A stretch of 5,079 nt of DNA from an uncultured Eubacteriales bacterium (lineage in GTDB: Bacteria; Bacillota; Clostridia; Monoglobales; Monoglobaceae), in the NCBI GenBank assembly GCA_905205855.1, contig CAJLFL010000158.1, positions 1-5,079 of the forward strand, written 5' to 3'. Below the pieces are notes generated by a model. The model saw only the letters and a program-made list of their open reading frames with translations. It did no database searches and had not been told where the DNA came from. Made by a program: the position numbers and the translations under genes. Positions 1-5,079 of this stretch are shown here, piece by piece; position 1 is the first letter of the stretch, and the number at the start of each line of letters is the position of its first letter.

Positions 1-362
1 TTATAAGTATCCTCAGTATATAGCATAAGCTGATTAAGTCCCATTTTTGCCATATATCTTATAATATCCATTACTGTTTCGACCTTTAACACGGCATTTC
101 TTGAAACATCTATCATTATACCACAGTTATCAAATCTGTTCACTGCCGAAACATCAATACTTTCTCCGTCTGATATTCCGTTGAGAATCGTCGCAGCTCT
201 GAAAAAATCTGTTTTTGTATTGTAACTGAGATTATACACATTATCTTTTTCGGTTATTTTATAGCCTTTTTCTGTTCTACCAAGAGTTATACTCTTATCA
301 GAAGCCATATTTAATTCTTTTATTCCGGATTTAAATTCGTTAAATTCACCGATAAAATTCAT
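1..362 (-). CDS. Glycoside hydrolase family 20 protein (beta-N-acetylhexosaminidase-like), N-terminal part
   Basis: Partial gene: 120 codons are visible without a stop before the left edge. The first ~75 residues resemble the small alpha/beta domain that precedes the catalytic barrel in GH20 enzymes. Residues 80-91 (CGIMIDVSRNAV) and 107-120 (MGLNQLMLYTEDTY) match the first strand and helix of the GH20 TIM barrel, where the DxSRN region lies near the substrate pocket. The catalytic Asp-Glu pair is beyond the window, so activity cannot be judged. GH20 enzymes usually remove terminal beta-linked GlcNAc or GalNAc. The start at 362 is preceded by a good AAGAGGTG Shine-Dalgarno; Met19 (308) is a less likely start. 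No signal peptide is seen, so a cytoplasmic enzyme acting on imported oligosaccharides is likely. It lies 21 bp downstream of the GH130 gene on the same strand, so the two are probably cotranscribed. Family assignment is from recalled motifs; the exact substrate is unknown. Confidence 0.82.
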   Translation of the reverse strand, partial: MNFIGEFNEFKSGIKELNMASDKSITLGRTEKGYKITEKDNVYNLSYNTKTDFFRAATILNGISDGESIDVSAVNRFDNCGIMIDVSRNAVLKVETVMDIIRYMAKMGLNQLMLYTEDTY

Positions 363-367
363 TTCAA

Positions 368-375
368 CACCTCTT
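368..375 (-). promoter_or_regulatory. Ribosome binding site of the GH20 gene
   Basis: On the minus strand this reads AAGAGGTG, ending 5 bases before the ATG at 362. It supports that start over the internal Met19. It sits inside the 21-bp gap after the GH130 stop codon, which fits translation from a shared mRNA. Confidence 0.7.
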
Positions 376-383
376 AAATAACA

Positions 384-1292
384 TTATTCATTCAGACAAG
401 CGTTTACAATATCCGATATTTTACCGGTTGCAAGACCTATATTGGTATCTGCTGCGCCGTAATATATTTTAACCGTACCGTCATCCTCCGGCACTGCATT
501 GCAGGCAAATACCACATTTGATACTCTGCCGCGCATCTCATAATCATATTCGGGCCAAAGTATAAAATCTTTAGTATAGCCTATTATGTTCCACGGCTCG
601 TCTTTATCCAGAATACATGCTTTTAATCTGTATATAAACCCATTGCAGGTTGTTGAAACCGTATGATATATCTCAAGCCAGCCCTTATCCGTCAAAATCG
701 GAACAGCGCCTGCTCCCATTTTGAACCCATCCATAAACGGCTTTCCTTTATAATAAATCGGTCTTGATTGTCCCCAGTATACCAAATCCGGCGAAAAGCT
801 CATCCACATTGAACATGGTTCCTGCTCGTTTCCGAACGGACGATCCAAGCGGCAATACATCCCATTTATTTTTTCCGGAAACAACGCTCCGTTTCTGTTT
901 CCAAGCTCGCTTCCCGTGCATACTCTTTCAAACGTATTGAAATCTCTTGTCCTCAATATTCCCAATCTCGCCTGGTTCTGCTCTAAATCACTTGCATAAA
1001 TTATTATATATTCGTCACCTATTTTTGTAATACGCGGATCATATGTATTCATCTCCGGATGGAACGGATCCTTTGGAGGCATTTTCAGCGGATGCGGCTC
1101 CGGCACAAAATTATAACCGTCCTTGCTTCTTGCCAGCCACAGCCTGTGTATATCATCCGTCGTCGTCGCATCCATAATTATAATATATTCATCCTTGTAC
1201 TTCACCGCACCGGGATTGAATGTATATAAAACCCCCTCCAGCATATTCGGCGTTATTATAGGGTTTCCCTCATATTTTTTTAGCAGTCGCAT
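384..1292 (-). CDS. GH130 family beta-mannoside / beta-mannosyl-GlcNAc-type glycoside phosphorylase
   Basis: A 302-residue single-domain five-bladed beta-propeller enzyme, close to the usual length of the shorter GH130 proteins (GH130_2-like). GH130 phosphorylases split beta-mannosides with inorganic phosphate to give mannose 1-phosphate. Visible family marks, numbered from the preferred start: a GNPII opening near residue 10; YDPR at 84-87, whose Asp85 matches the proposed catalytic acid; GNRNGALFPEK from 131, with Arg133 and Asn134; RLDRP at 148-152; Lys191 in GFKMGAG; His210 in IYHT; and YGAAD near the end. The Arg/Asn/Lys/His set is the phosphate-binding group known from characterised GH130 phosphorylases, so phosphorolysis is favoured over hydrolysis. 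There is no signal peptide, so it is cytoplasmic. The start at 1292 has a GGAGAG site 4 bases upstream; an ATG at 1304 in the same frame has only a weak site. The GH20 gene follows in the same probable operon. The acceptor sugar (glucose, mannose or GlcNAc) cannot be read from the sequence; the GH20 partner suggests a GlcNAc-containing glycan. Confidence 0.87.
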   Translation of the reverse strand: MRLLKKYEGNPIITPNMLEGVLYTFNPGAVKYKDEYIIIMDATTTDDIHRLWLARSKDGYNFVPEPHPLKMPPKDPFHPEMNTYDPRITKIGDEYIIIYASDLEQNQARLGILRTRDFNTFERVCTGSELGNRNGALFPEKINGMYCRLDRPFGNEQEPCSMWMSFSPDLVYWGQSRPIYYKGKPFMDGFKMGAGAVPILTDKGWLEIYHTVSTTCNGFIYRLKACILDKDEPWNIIGYTKDFILWPEYDYEMRGRVSNVVFACNAVPEDDGTVKIYYGAADTNIGLATGKISDIVNACLNE

Positions 1293-1296
1293 AATA

Positions 1297-1302
1297 CTCT
1301 CC
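1297..1302 (-). promoter_or_regulatory. Ribosome binding site deciding the GH130 start
   Basis: GGAGAG on the minus strand, 4 bases before the ATG at 1292. It lies inside the codons that would follow the alternative upstream ATG at 1304, which itself has only GAAAGA in front. This favours 1292 as the true start and a protein beginning MRLLKKYEGNP, as is usual for GH130 proteins. Confidence 0.65.
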
Positions 1303-1333
1303 ATTCTTTCGTTAATATTTTTATTCCACTTAA

Positions 1334-1362
1334 ATTCTACTCCGTTACAGAGGCTCTTTAAA
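1334..1362 (-). promoter_or_regulatory. Candidate promoter of the GH130-GH20 operon
   Basis: On the minus strand, TTTAAA (1362-1357) and TAGAAT (1339-1334) are separated by exactly 17 bases. The -10 matches the sigma-A consensus at five of six positions and the -35 at four of six. Transcription would start near 1327, leaving a leader of about 35 bases before the GH130 start. The -35 box is the core of a perfect palindrome, so a repressor or activator could act here. This is inferred from pattern only. Confidence 0.4.
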
Positions 1363-1365
1363 GAG
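1354..1365. promoter_or_regulatory. Perfect 12-bp palindrome, possible operator
   Basis: CTCTTTAAAGAG reads the same on both strands and is centred on the candidate -35 box of the GH130-GH20 promoter. The symmetry does not extend beyond 12 bp. A dimeric regulator of the sugar operon is a plausible ligand, but no regulator gene is in the window. The core lacks the central CG typical of LacI-family sites. Too short and without a T-run to be a terminator. Confidence 0.3.
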
Positions 1366-1419
1366 TAAAAAACAAATATTTACTGAAAGTTTTTAATATT
1401 TTATATCAGGCTGCCCCAC

Positions 1420-1448
1420 TTGACACAACGACAAAGCTATTGTAAAAT
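1420..1448 (+). promoter_or_regulatory. Sigma-A type promoter of the acyltransferase gene
   Basis: A perfect TTGACA (1420-1425), a 17-base spacer and TAAAAT (1443-1448). Transcription should start near 1455, giving a short leader of about 35 bases. This is the best promoter match in the window and implies steady housekeeping-type expression unless repressed. It diverges from the GH130 promoter, with about 58 bp between the two -35 boxes. Confidence 0.75.
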
Positions 1449-1490
1449 AATATTTATATGCAACAAAATGTATGAAAAGGATTATGTTAT

Positions 1491-2579
1491 ATGAAACGAA
1501 AGATTACAGAAATCTCTGTATTTGAATTTTTTTTGTGTATGTTTGTCATACTCATCCACTTGCTTTCCGAGGGAGTTGATACCTTTCCCAAATGGAGCTT
1601 TTGGTCTGTCCTTTTTTCATCACTGACAAGGCTTACTACCTTTGCAGTGCCCGGCTTTATCTTTACCAGTGCCGTAAAGCTGTTTTACAAATACGGTGAT
1701 GTAAAGCGGTTTTCTTATCCCCGTTTTGTATTTGACAGATTTAAAAAAATCTGTATTCCGTATCTGCTTGCAGTTGTAATTTATTATGCGGTGTTTGTAT
1801 GGATTTTGGATATGTACCGTTTTGACGCCTCTCAGCTTTTCGGCTTTATTCTGACCGGAGATATATCCGCACAGTTCTACTTTGTAATACTTATAATTCA
1901 GTTTTATCTTCTGATGCCGCTTTGGCTTGCTTTCAGCCGTATAAACAACAAAGTATTTGCTGTGCTGCTTTCAGCAGCAGCATTTGCCGTTACCTTAATA
2001 TTCAGAATGTATTTTCCATATACTGCGGCAATACACAAAATAATGCCGTCATATTTGATATTCTGGATTTTGGGTATGTATACAGGTCTTAATTATGAGG
2101 CTTTTGAAAAACTGATTGTTCAAAACAGAATGTTAATATATATCGGCTGGCTTATACTGGCTGTAAGTCACTGTATTTTGTCATATATGCAGTTTGGCGG
2201 ACTTATCGCCTATAAGGCATCGCCGATAATGGTTGTTTTCTTTTGCTTCTTCTCTATTTTCGGTTTTTACACCTATGCAAGAGAGCTTACCATTTCACTT
2301 GAAAAACGCGGCAAAGGTCTGCTTACAAGTATCTCCTCCGCGTCATACGACATATATCTTAATCATTGTCTGATAATTATTGTTATGGGAAGAATTCTGA
2401 CCGAAGCCGACATAGACAACGCGCTTCAGCGTTTTGCCATAACCGCACTGGTGACATACTCGCTGTCAATCATCATTTGTGTGCTCCAGTCAACAATATA
2501 TAATAACCTCAGAGCCAAATATCTGCGTGCCTCAGCAACAAGAGCCCGCAAGATGGCCCGTAGAAAACGCTATCTGTAG
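1491..2579 (+). CDS. Membrane acyltransferase, acyltransferase 3 (AT3) family
   Basis: A 362-residue polytopic membrane protein with about ten hydrophobic segments spread over residues 8-335 and a short basic tail (RARKMARRKR near the end). AT3 proteins transfer acetyl or other acyl groups from the cytoplasm to sugars of exopolysaccharide, lipopolysaccharide, teichoic acid or peptidoglycan. Family marks: His23 in the first membrane segment (VILIH), matching the conserved catalytic-region histidine; RFKKICIPY at 83-91, the usual Arg plus 'IPY' segment; QFYFVILIIQFYLLMPLW at 128-145; and SYDIYLNHCL at 285-294 near the C-terminus. There is no extracytoplasmic SGNH domain, so it is the stand-alone type. 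The ATG at 1491 has AAAAGGA nine bases upstream and a strong promoter. The gene appears monocistronic: it ends in TAG inside the 3' end of the oppositely oriented flavoprotein gene, overlapping by 48 bp. The acceptor is unknown; the adjacent glycan genes make a polysaccharide plausible but do not prove it. Confidence 0.85.
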   Translation: MKRKITEISVFEFFLCMFVILIHLLSEGVDTFPKWSFWSVLFSSLTRLTTFAVPGFIFTSAVKLFYKYGDVKRFSYPRFVFDRFKKICIPYLLAVVIYYAVFVWILDMYRFDASQLFGFILTGDISAQFYFVILIIQFYLLMPLWLAFSRINNKVFAVLLSAAAFAVTLIFRMYFPYTAAIHKIMPSYLIFWILGMYTGLNYEAFEKLIVQNRMLIYIGWLILAVSHCILSYMQFGGLIAYKASPIMVVFFCFFSIFGFYTYARELTISLEKRGKGLLTSISSASYDIYLNHCLIIIVMGRILTEADIDNALQRFAITALVTYSLSIIICVLQSTIYNNLRAKYLRASATRARKMARRKRYL

Positions 2580-3761
2580 GTTAAACCCGCCGGTATACGC
2601 ATCAACATCTATTATCTCTCCGGCAAAATACAGTCCGTGCACCAGTTTTGACTCCATAGTTGATGGATTTATCTCCTTCACGTTTATTCCGCCGGAGGTT
2701 ATGATGGCGCTGTCTATAGGACAAAACCCGCTTATGTTAAATTCGAGATTTTTTAAAACAGCAACAAGTCTGCTCCGTTCCCCTTTGGTAACGGAGTTTA
2801 CTTTTTTATACGGATCAATGCCGGAAAGCTTTATAATCTCCGGTATCAGCCTTGACGGCAAAAGTCCGCCCAGACTGTTTTTAAAATCACGGTTAAGCTC
2901 ATCTGCAAAATCACGCTGAATCCGCATGTCAAGCTGCTTTTCATCAAGTGCCGGCTTTAAATCAACCAACAGCTTATAGTTCTCCTCCCCCATTTTGTGC
3001 ATATGCGCGCTTGCACTGAGTATTATCGGTCCCGTCAATCCGAAATGTGCAAACATCATTTCGCCAAAATCGGTATAGACCTTTTTTCCGCGGCTGTCCG
3101 TCACCTTTATTTCTACATTTTTAAGCGTCAGCCCTGCCAGTTCCATGTACCAATTCTCACAGGTTTCAAGCGGCACAAGCGATGGCATCGGTTCTATAAT
3201 TTCGTGTCCGAGATTTTCTGCCCATGTATAGCCGTCGCCGGTCGATCCGGTGCTTTGATATGACATTCCTCCCGTTGCAAGAATAACGCTGTCACTGTAT
3301 ATCCTTCCGCGCTTTTGCGTCAGCACGCCGTTTACCATACCGTCTGCAGTCAGAATATCATCAACTCTGTCACGAATAATCTCAACATTGTTTTCAATCA
3401 AAAATCTGCGTAAAGCAGAAACTATATCCACACTTTTGTCCGAAACAGGAAAAACCCTTTCACCGCGCTCAACCTTCAGCGGCACGCCGAGATTTTCAAA
3501 AAAATCCATTGTCTGATGATTTGTAAAGCCGTAAAACGCACTGTATAAAAAAGCTCCGTTTGTCGGCACATTATTTATCAAATCGCGGACATCATCACAT
3601 GCGTTTGTAACATTGCATCTGCCTTTGCCCGTTATCATAAGCTTTTTTCCAAGCAGCTTATTCTGCTCTATCAGTTTTACGTTTAGTCCGCGCGCCGCCG
3701 CAGTACCGGCAGCCATCATTCCGGCTGCGCCGCCGCCGATCACTATTATTCTCTTGCTCAT
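2532..3761 (-). CDS. BaiN/HI0933-type NAD(P)/FAD-dependent oxidoreductase (YhiN-like flavoprotein)
   Basis: A 409-residue flavoprotein, the normal length for the HI0933-like family (also named aminoacetone oxidase-like or BaiN/RdsA). Visible marks: an N-terminal Rossmann FAD site, GGGAAG at 9-14 after MSKRIIVI; GKGRCN at 45-50, a family signature; LATGG at 161-165 followed by SYQSTGSTGDGY; FGLTGP near 240; TSGGI at 355-359; and the second FAD-contacting block GLYFAGE (376-382) with YTGGFNLQIA (389-398). It should be a soluble cytoplasmic redox enzyme. Family members are widespread and mostly uncharacterised; one clostridial member (BaiN) was linked to bile acid reduction, but nothing here shows that substrate. 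The start at 3761 is set by a strong GGAGG nine bases upstream; the longer frame back to 3779 would use a TTG overlapping that site. The 3' end overlaps the acyltransferase tail by 48 bp. The frame is intact with all cofactor motifs present. Confidence 0.9.
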   Translation of the reverse strand: MSKRIIVIGGGAAGMMAAGTAAARGLNVKLIEQNKLLGKKLMITGKGRCNVTNACDDVRDLINNVPTNGAFLYSAFYGFTNHQTMDFFENLGVPLKVERGERVFPVSDKSVDIVSALRRFLIENNVEIIRDRVDDILTADGMVNGVLTQKRGRIYSDSVILATGGMSYQSTGSTGDGYTWAENLGHEIIEPMPSLVPLETCENWYMELAGLTLKNVEIKVTDSRGKKVYTDFGEMMFAHFGLTGPIILSASAHMHKMGEENYKLLVDLKPALDEKQLDMRIQRDFADELNRDFKNSLGGLLPSRLIPEIIKLSGIDPYKKVNSVTKGERSRLVAVLKNLEFNISGFCPIDSAIITSGGINVKEINPSTMESKLVHGLYFAGEIIDVDAYTGGFNLQIAFSTGHLAGSCC

Positions 3762-3767
3762 TATATA

Positions 3768-3775
3768 CTTCCTCC
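3768..3775 (-). promoter_or_regulatory. Strong ribosome binding site deciding the flavoprotein start
   Basis: GGAGGAAG on the minus strand, just upstream of the ATG at 3761. The only in-frame alternative, a TTG at 3779, overlaps this site and would add six residues (MRRKYI) before the Rossmann strand, so the ATG is preferred. Confidence 0.75.
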
Positions 3776-3793
3776 GCAATCAGATGCACTGTA

Positions 3794-3799
3794 ATTATA
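3794..3799 (-). promoter_or_regulatory. Candidate -10 box for the flavoprotein gene
   Basis: A perfect TATAAT on the minus strand, about 32 bases before the flavoprotein start. I see no good -35 hexamer at 16-18 bases upstream and no TG extension, so this is a weak call in an A/T-rich region. It is the best placed promoter element for this gene. Confidence 0.35.
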
Positions 3800-3870
3800 A
3801 TACTTTTCTTATAAATACTGATATTTTAACACAGATACAGTATGCTTTCAATATCTTTATAATATTTTGC

Positions 3871-3899
3871 TTGTCTTTTTTGGCTATCTATGGTAAAAT
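3871..3899 (+). promoter_or_regulatory. Promoter of the GH26-like gene
   Basis: TTGTCT (3871-3876), a 17-base spacer and TAAAAT (3894-3899). A TG one base upstream of the -10 (TGGTAAAAT) makes it an extended -10 promoter. Transcription should begin near 3906, leaving a leader of about 25 bases that carries the GGGAG ribosome site at 3920-3924. Confidence 0.6.
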
Positions 3900-3930
3900 C
3901 ATTTTGAAAACTGCAAAATGGGAGAAGATT

Positions 3931-5055
3931 ATGAAACGAACAAAAATTATAGCTCTGATAATAATGCTGCTTGCCATATTGGGCGCGGCAGCCTTTTACT
4001 CAAAACACAATACCGGCGGCAGTGTCAAAAGCAGTAATTCCGGCTCCGGCGAAGAAATAGTCACAACCGCAGACGCTCATAAAGTATTGATTGACCGTCC
4101 GAAAGGCTATATGCTGTCGTTTCCGGATAACATGAATATAGATACCTCTGTAAGTCCTGAGCAGATAAAGGCATACAATGACACCATGACGGTAATAGTA
4201 ACGCGCGAATGGGCGCCGTATGAGGATCCGTGGTATCTGATTGACAATTACTTAAATGACTATTATCTTAATGATTATTATATCAAAAGCAACGACATAA
4301 CAATACATAATGATGACGTTTATGAGCATAACGGCGCAAAAGCGCAATTTATCGCGCTTACAAGAAGTCCAAAGGAACAGCACGTTGAACGCCAAAACAG
4401 CTACGCATACTTCTTTGTGCGCTCGAAGACAGCAAAACAGGCGTTTTTCAGAGTAATGTTTAAGACCTCCGACTATCAGAATGATAAAGCAGTAATAGAT
4501 GAAATCAAAAATTCGTTTGAGGAAATAAACGTAGAGGGACAAAATCAGTTTAAGTGCGATTATGCGCCTGTTCCGTCTGAAACCTGGAACAGTGAAACAA
4601 AAAAGCTGTATAATAAAATCAAAAACAGCAAAAGCATTGAGTGGGGACTGTTTGTTGACGGAGCATATACTATCGACCGCAACTATCAGTGGTTTAAGGA
4701 GCTTGAGCAAAAAGTTGACTATGACTTTGATTTTGCCCTGCACTATGTAAACTTAGACTGGGAGTTTCCTGTAAAAGAGCTTACGCGGTTTTATAACGAC
4801 GGAAAGATAACCGAGCTTACACTGCAGACTTCTAACTTTAACAATGATGACCTTTACGGCGACAACATAAACTTTGATATATACGACGGACTTTTGGACG
4901 ACCAGATACGCGAGTTTGCCAGAGGTGCAAAGGAATTTGGACATCCGTTTTTGTTCCGCCTTAATAACGAGGTAAACAGCGACTGGGTAAACTATTCGGG
5001 TGTGGCAACACTATCCGATCCGGAGGTATGTATCTACAACTGGAGCAGTATGTAG
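3931..5055 (+). CDS. Membrane-anchored two-domain protein with C-terminal GH26-like glycosidase domain, cut by an in-frame TAG
   Basis: 374 residues to the first stop. Residues 5-22 are a hydrophobic signal or anchor segment without a lipobox cysteine, then a Gly/Ser-rich linker (28-41), so the rest should lie outside the membrane. Residues ~50-200 form a mixed alpha/beta domain I do not firmly recognise; it opens PKGYMLSFP and may have a PsbP-like fold. From ~residue 236 (IEWGLFVDGAY) the sequence resembles GH26 (beta-mannanase-type) barrels. ELTLQT at 295-300 and GHPFLFRLNNEVNSDW at 337-352 fit, with Glu347 at the place of the GH26 acid/base. GH26 enzymes need a second Glu, the nucleophile, further on; it would lie after the TAG at 5053-5055. 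The frame stays open after the TAG to the window end and reads EIFQEEGV, which fits the next helix, so the gene is probably interrupted rather than complete. The start at 3931 is set by GGAG six bases upstream; the longer open frame to the left only overlaps the flavoprotein gene. Its substrate is not readable. Confidence 0.72.
   Translation: MKRTKIIALIIMLLAILGAAAFYSKHNTGGSVKSSNSGSGEEIVTTADAHKVLIDRPKGYMLSFPDNMNIDTSVSPEQIKAYNDTMTVIVTREWAPYEDPWYLIDNYLNDYYLNDYYIKSNDITIHNDDVYEHNGAKAQFIALTRSPKEQHVERQNSYAYFFVRSKTAKQAFFRVMFKTSDYQNDKAVIDEIKNSFEEINVEGQNQFKCDYAPVPSETWNSETKKLYNKIKNSKSIEWGLFVDGAYTIDRNYQWFKELEQKVDYDFDFALHYVNLDWEFPVKELTRFYNDGKITELTLQTSNFNNDDLYGDNINFDIYDGLLDDQIREFARGAKEFGHPFLFRLNNEVNSDWVNYSGVATLSDPEVCIYNWSSM
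4249..4278 (+). repeat. Tandem duplication of a five-codon unit (YLNDY x2)
   Basis: Inside the N-terminal domain of the GH26-like protein, residues 107-116 read YLNDY YLNDY, followed by another Tyr. The two 15-base units differ at several third positions, so any duplication is not recent. It may simply be a tyrosine-rich amphipathic helix. Confidence 0.5.
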
Positions 5056-5079
5056 GAGATATTCCAAGAGGAAGGCGTT

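Noticed and set aside
1123..1368. Open frame of 81 codons on the plus strand opposite the GH130 gene
   Set aside because: Antisense shadow of a well-supported enzyme; low-complexity Ile/Ser-rich product with no ribosome site or family resemblance.
2479..3263. Two plus-strand open frames opposite the flavoprotein gene (2479-2919 and 2997-3263)
   Set aside because: Both lie antisense to a flavoprotein with intact cofactor motifs, and the products resemble no family.
3815..3843. Inverted repeat ATACTG ... CAGTAT with a 17-base gap between the divergent promoters
   Set aside because: Arms of only 6 bp in an A/T-rich spacer are expected by chance. There is no T-run for a terminator and no extended symmetry for an operator.
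3613..3930. N-terminal extension of the GH26-like frame back to 3613
   Set aside because: It would overlap the flavoprotein 5' end and cross the promoter at 3871-3899. The ATG at 3931 has its own GGAG site and begins a normal signal/anchor sequence.
1491..3940. Identical ATGAAACGAA at the starts of the acyltransferase (1491) and GH26-like (3931) genes
   Set aside because: Only ten bases, encoding the common Met-Lys-Arg start of membrane proteins; the sequences differ on both sides, so it is not a repeat element.
4252..4944. Minus-strand open frames opposite the GH26-like gene (4252-4743 and 4753-4944), and a short plus-strand frame at 4562-4750
   Set aside because: Shadows of the GH26-like coding sequence. 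The minus-strand products are rich in Ile/Val/Phe because they are antisense to Asn/Asp/Tyr-rich codons.
5053..5055. Pyrrolysine at the TAG in the GH26-like gene
   Set aside because: Pyrrolysine is essentially confined to methylamine methyltransferases and a few other proteins, and nothing in the window suggests its machinery. A simple lesion or error is more likely.

Overview
The window looks like an ordinary chromosomal stretch from a moderately AT-rich, low-GC Gram-positive bacterium, probably a gut-type member of Clostridia. The reasons are strong GGAG-type Shine-Dalgarno sites, sigma-A style promoters (a perfect TTGACA, and TAAAAT -10 boxes), A/T-rich codon third positions, and resemblance of all five proteins to families common in that group. 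The assignment is by eye only. I saw no tRNA, rRNA, CRISPR array, insertion sequence, prophage or integrase.

Layout. Positions 1-362 (minus) hold the first 120 codons of a glycoside hydrolase family 20 protein that runs off the left edge. Twenty-one bases upstream of it lies a GH130 glycoside phosphorylase (384-1292, minus). The two form a probable operon for intracellular breakdown of a mannose- or N-acetylhexosamine-containing glycan. A divergent regulatory region (1293-1490) has a candidate minus promoter overlapping a perfect 12-bp palindrome and a near-consensus plus promoter. The plus promoter drives a membrane acyltransferase of the AT3 family (1491-2579). That gene converges on, and overlaps by 48 bp, a BaiN/HI0933-type flavoprotein (2532-3761, minus). 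A second divergent region (3762-3930) separates the flavoprotein from a membrane-anchored, two-domain GH26-like protein (3931-5055, plus).

Three of the five genes are carbohydrate-active, so the neighbourhood is glycan-related: a probable extracytoplasmic glycanase on the right and cytoplasmic end-processing enzymes on the left. The acyltransferase could modify a surface polysaccharide. No sequence evidence ties all of them into one pathway.

The most notable anomaly is at the right end. The GH26-like reading frame stops at a TAG (5053-5055) shortly after its candidate acid/base glutamate, yet the codons after the stop continue in the same frame with a sequence that fits the family. The gene is therefore probably interrupted by a nonsense mutation or a base-call error. 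I find no convincing undescribed system; most of the content is recognisable.
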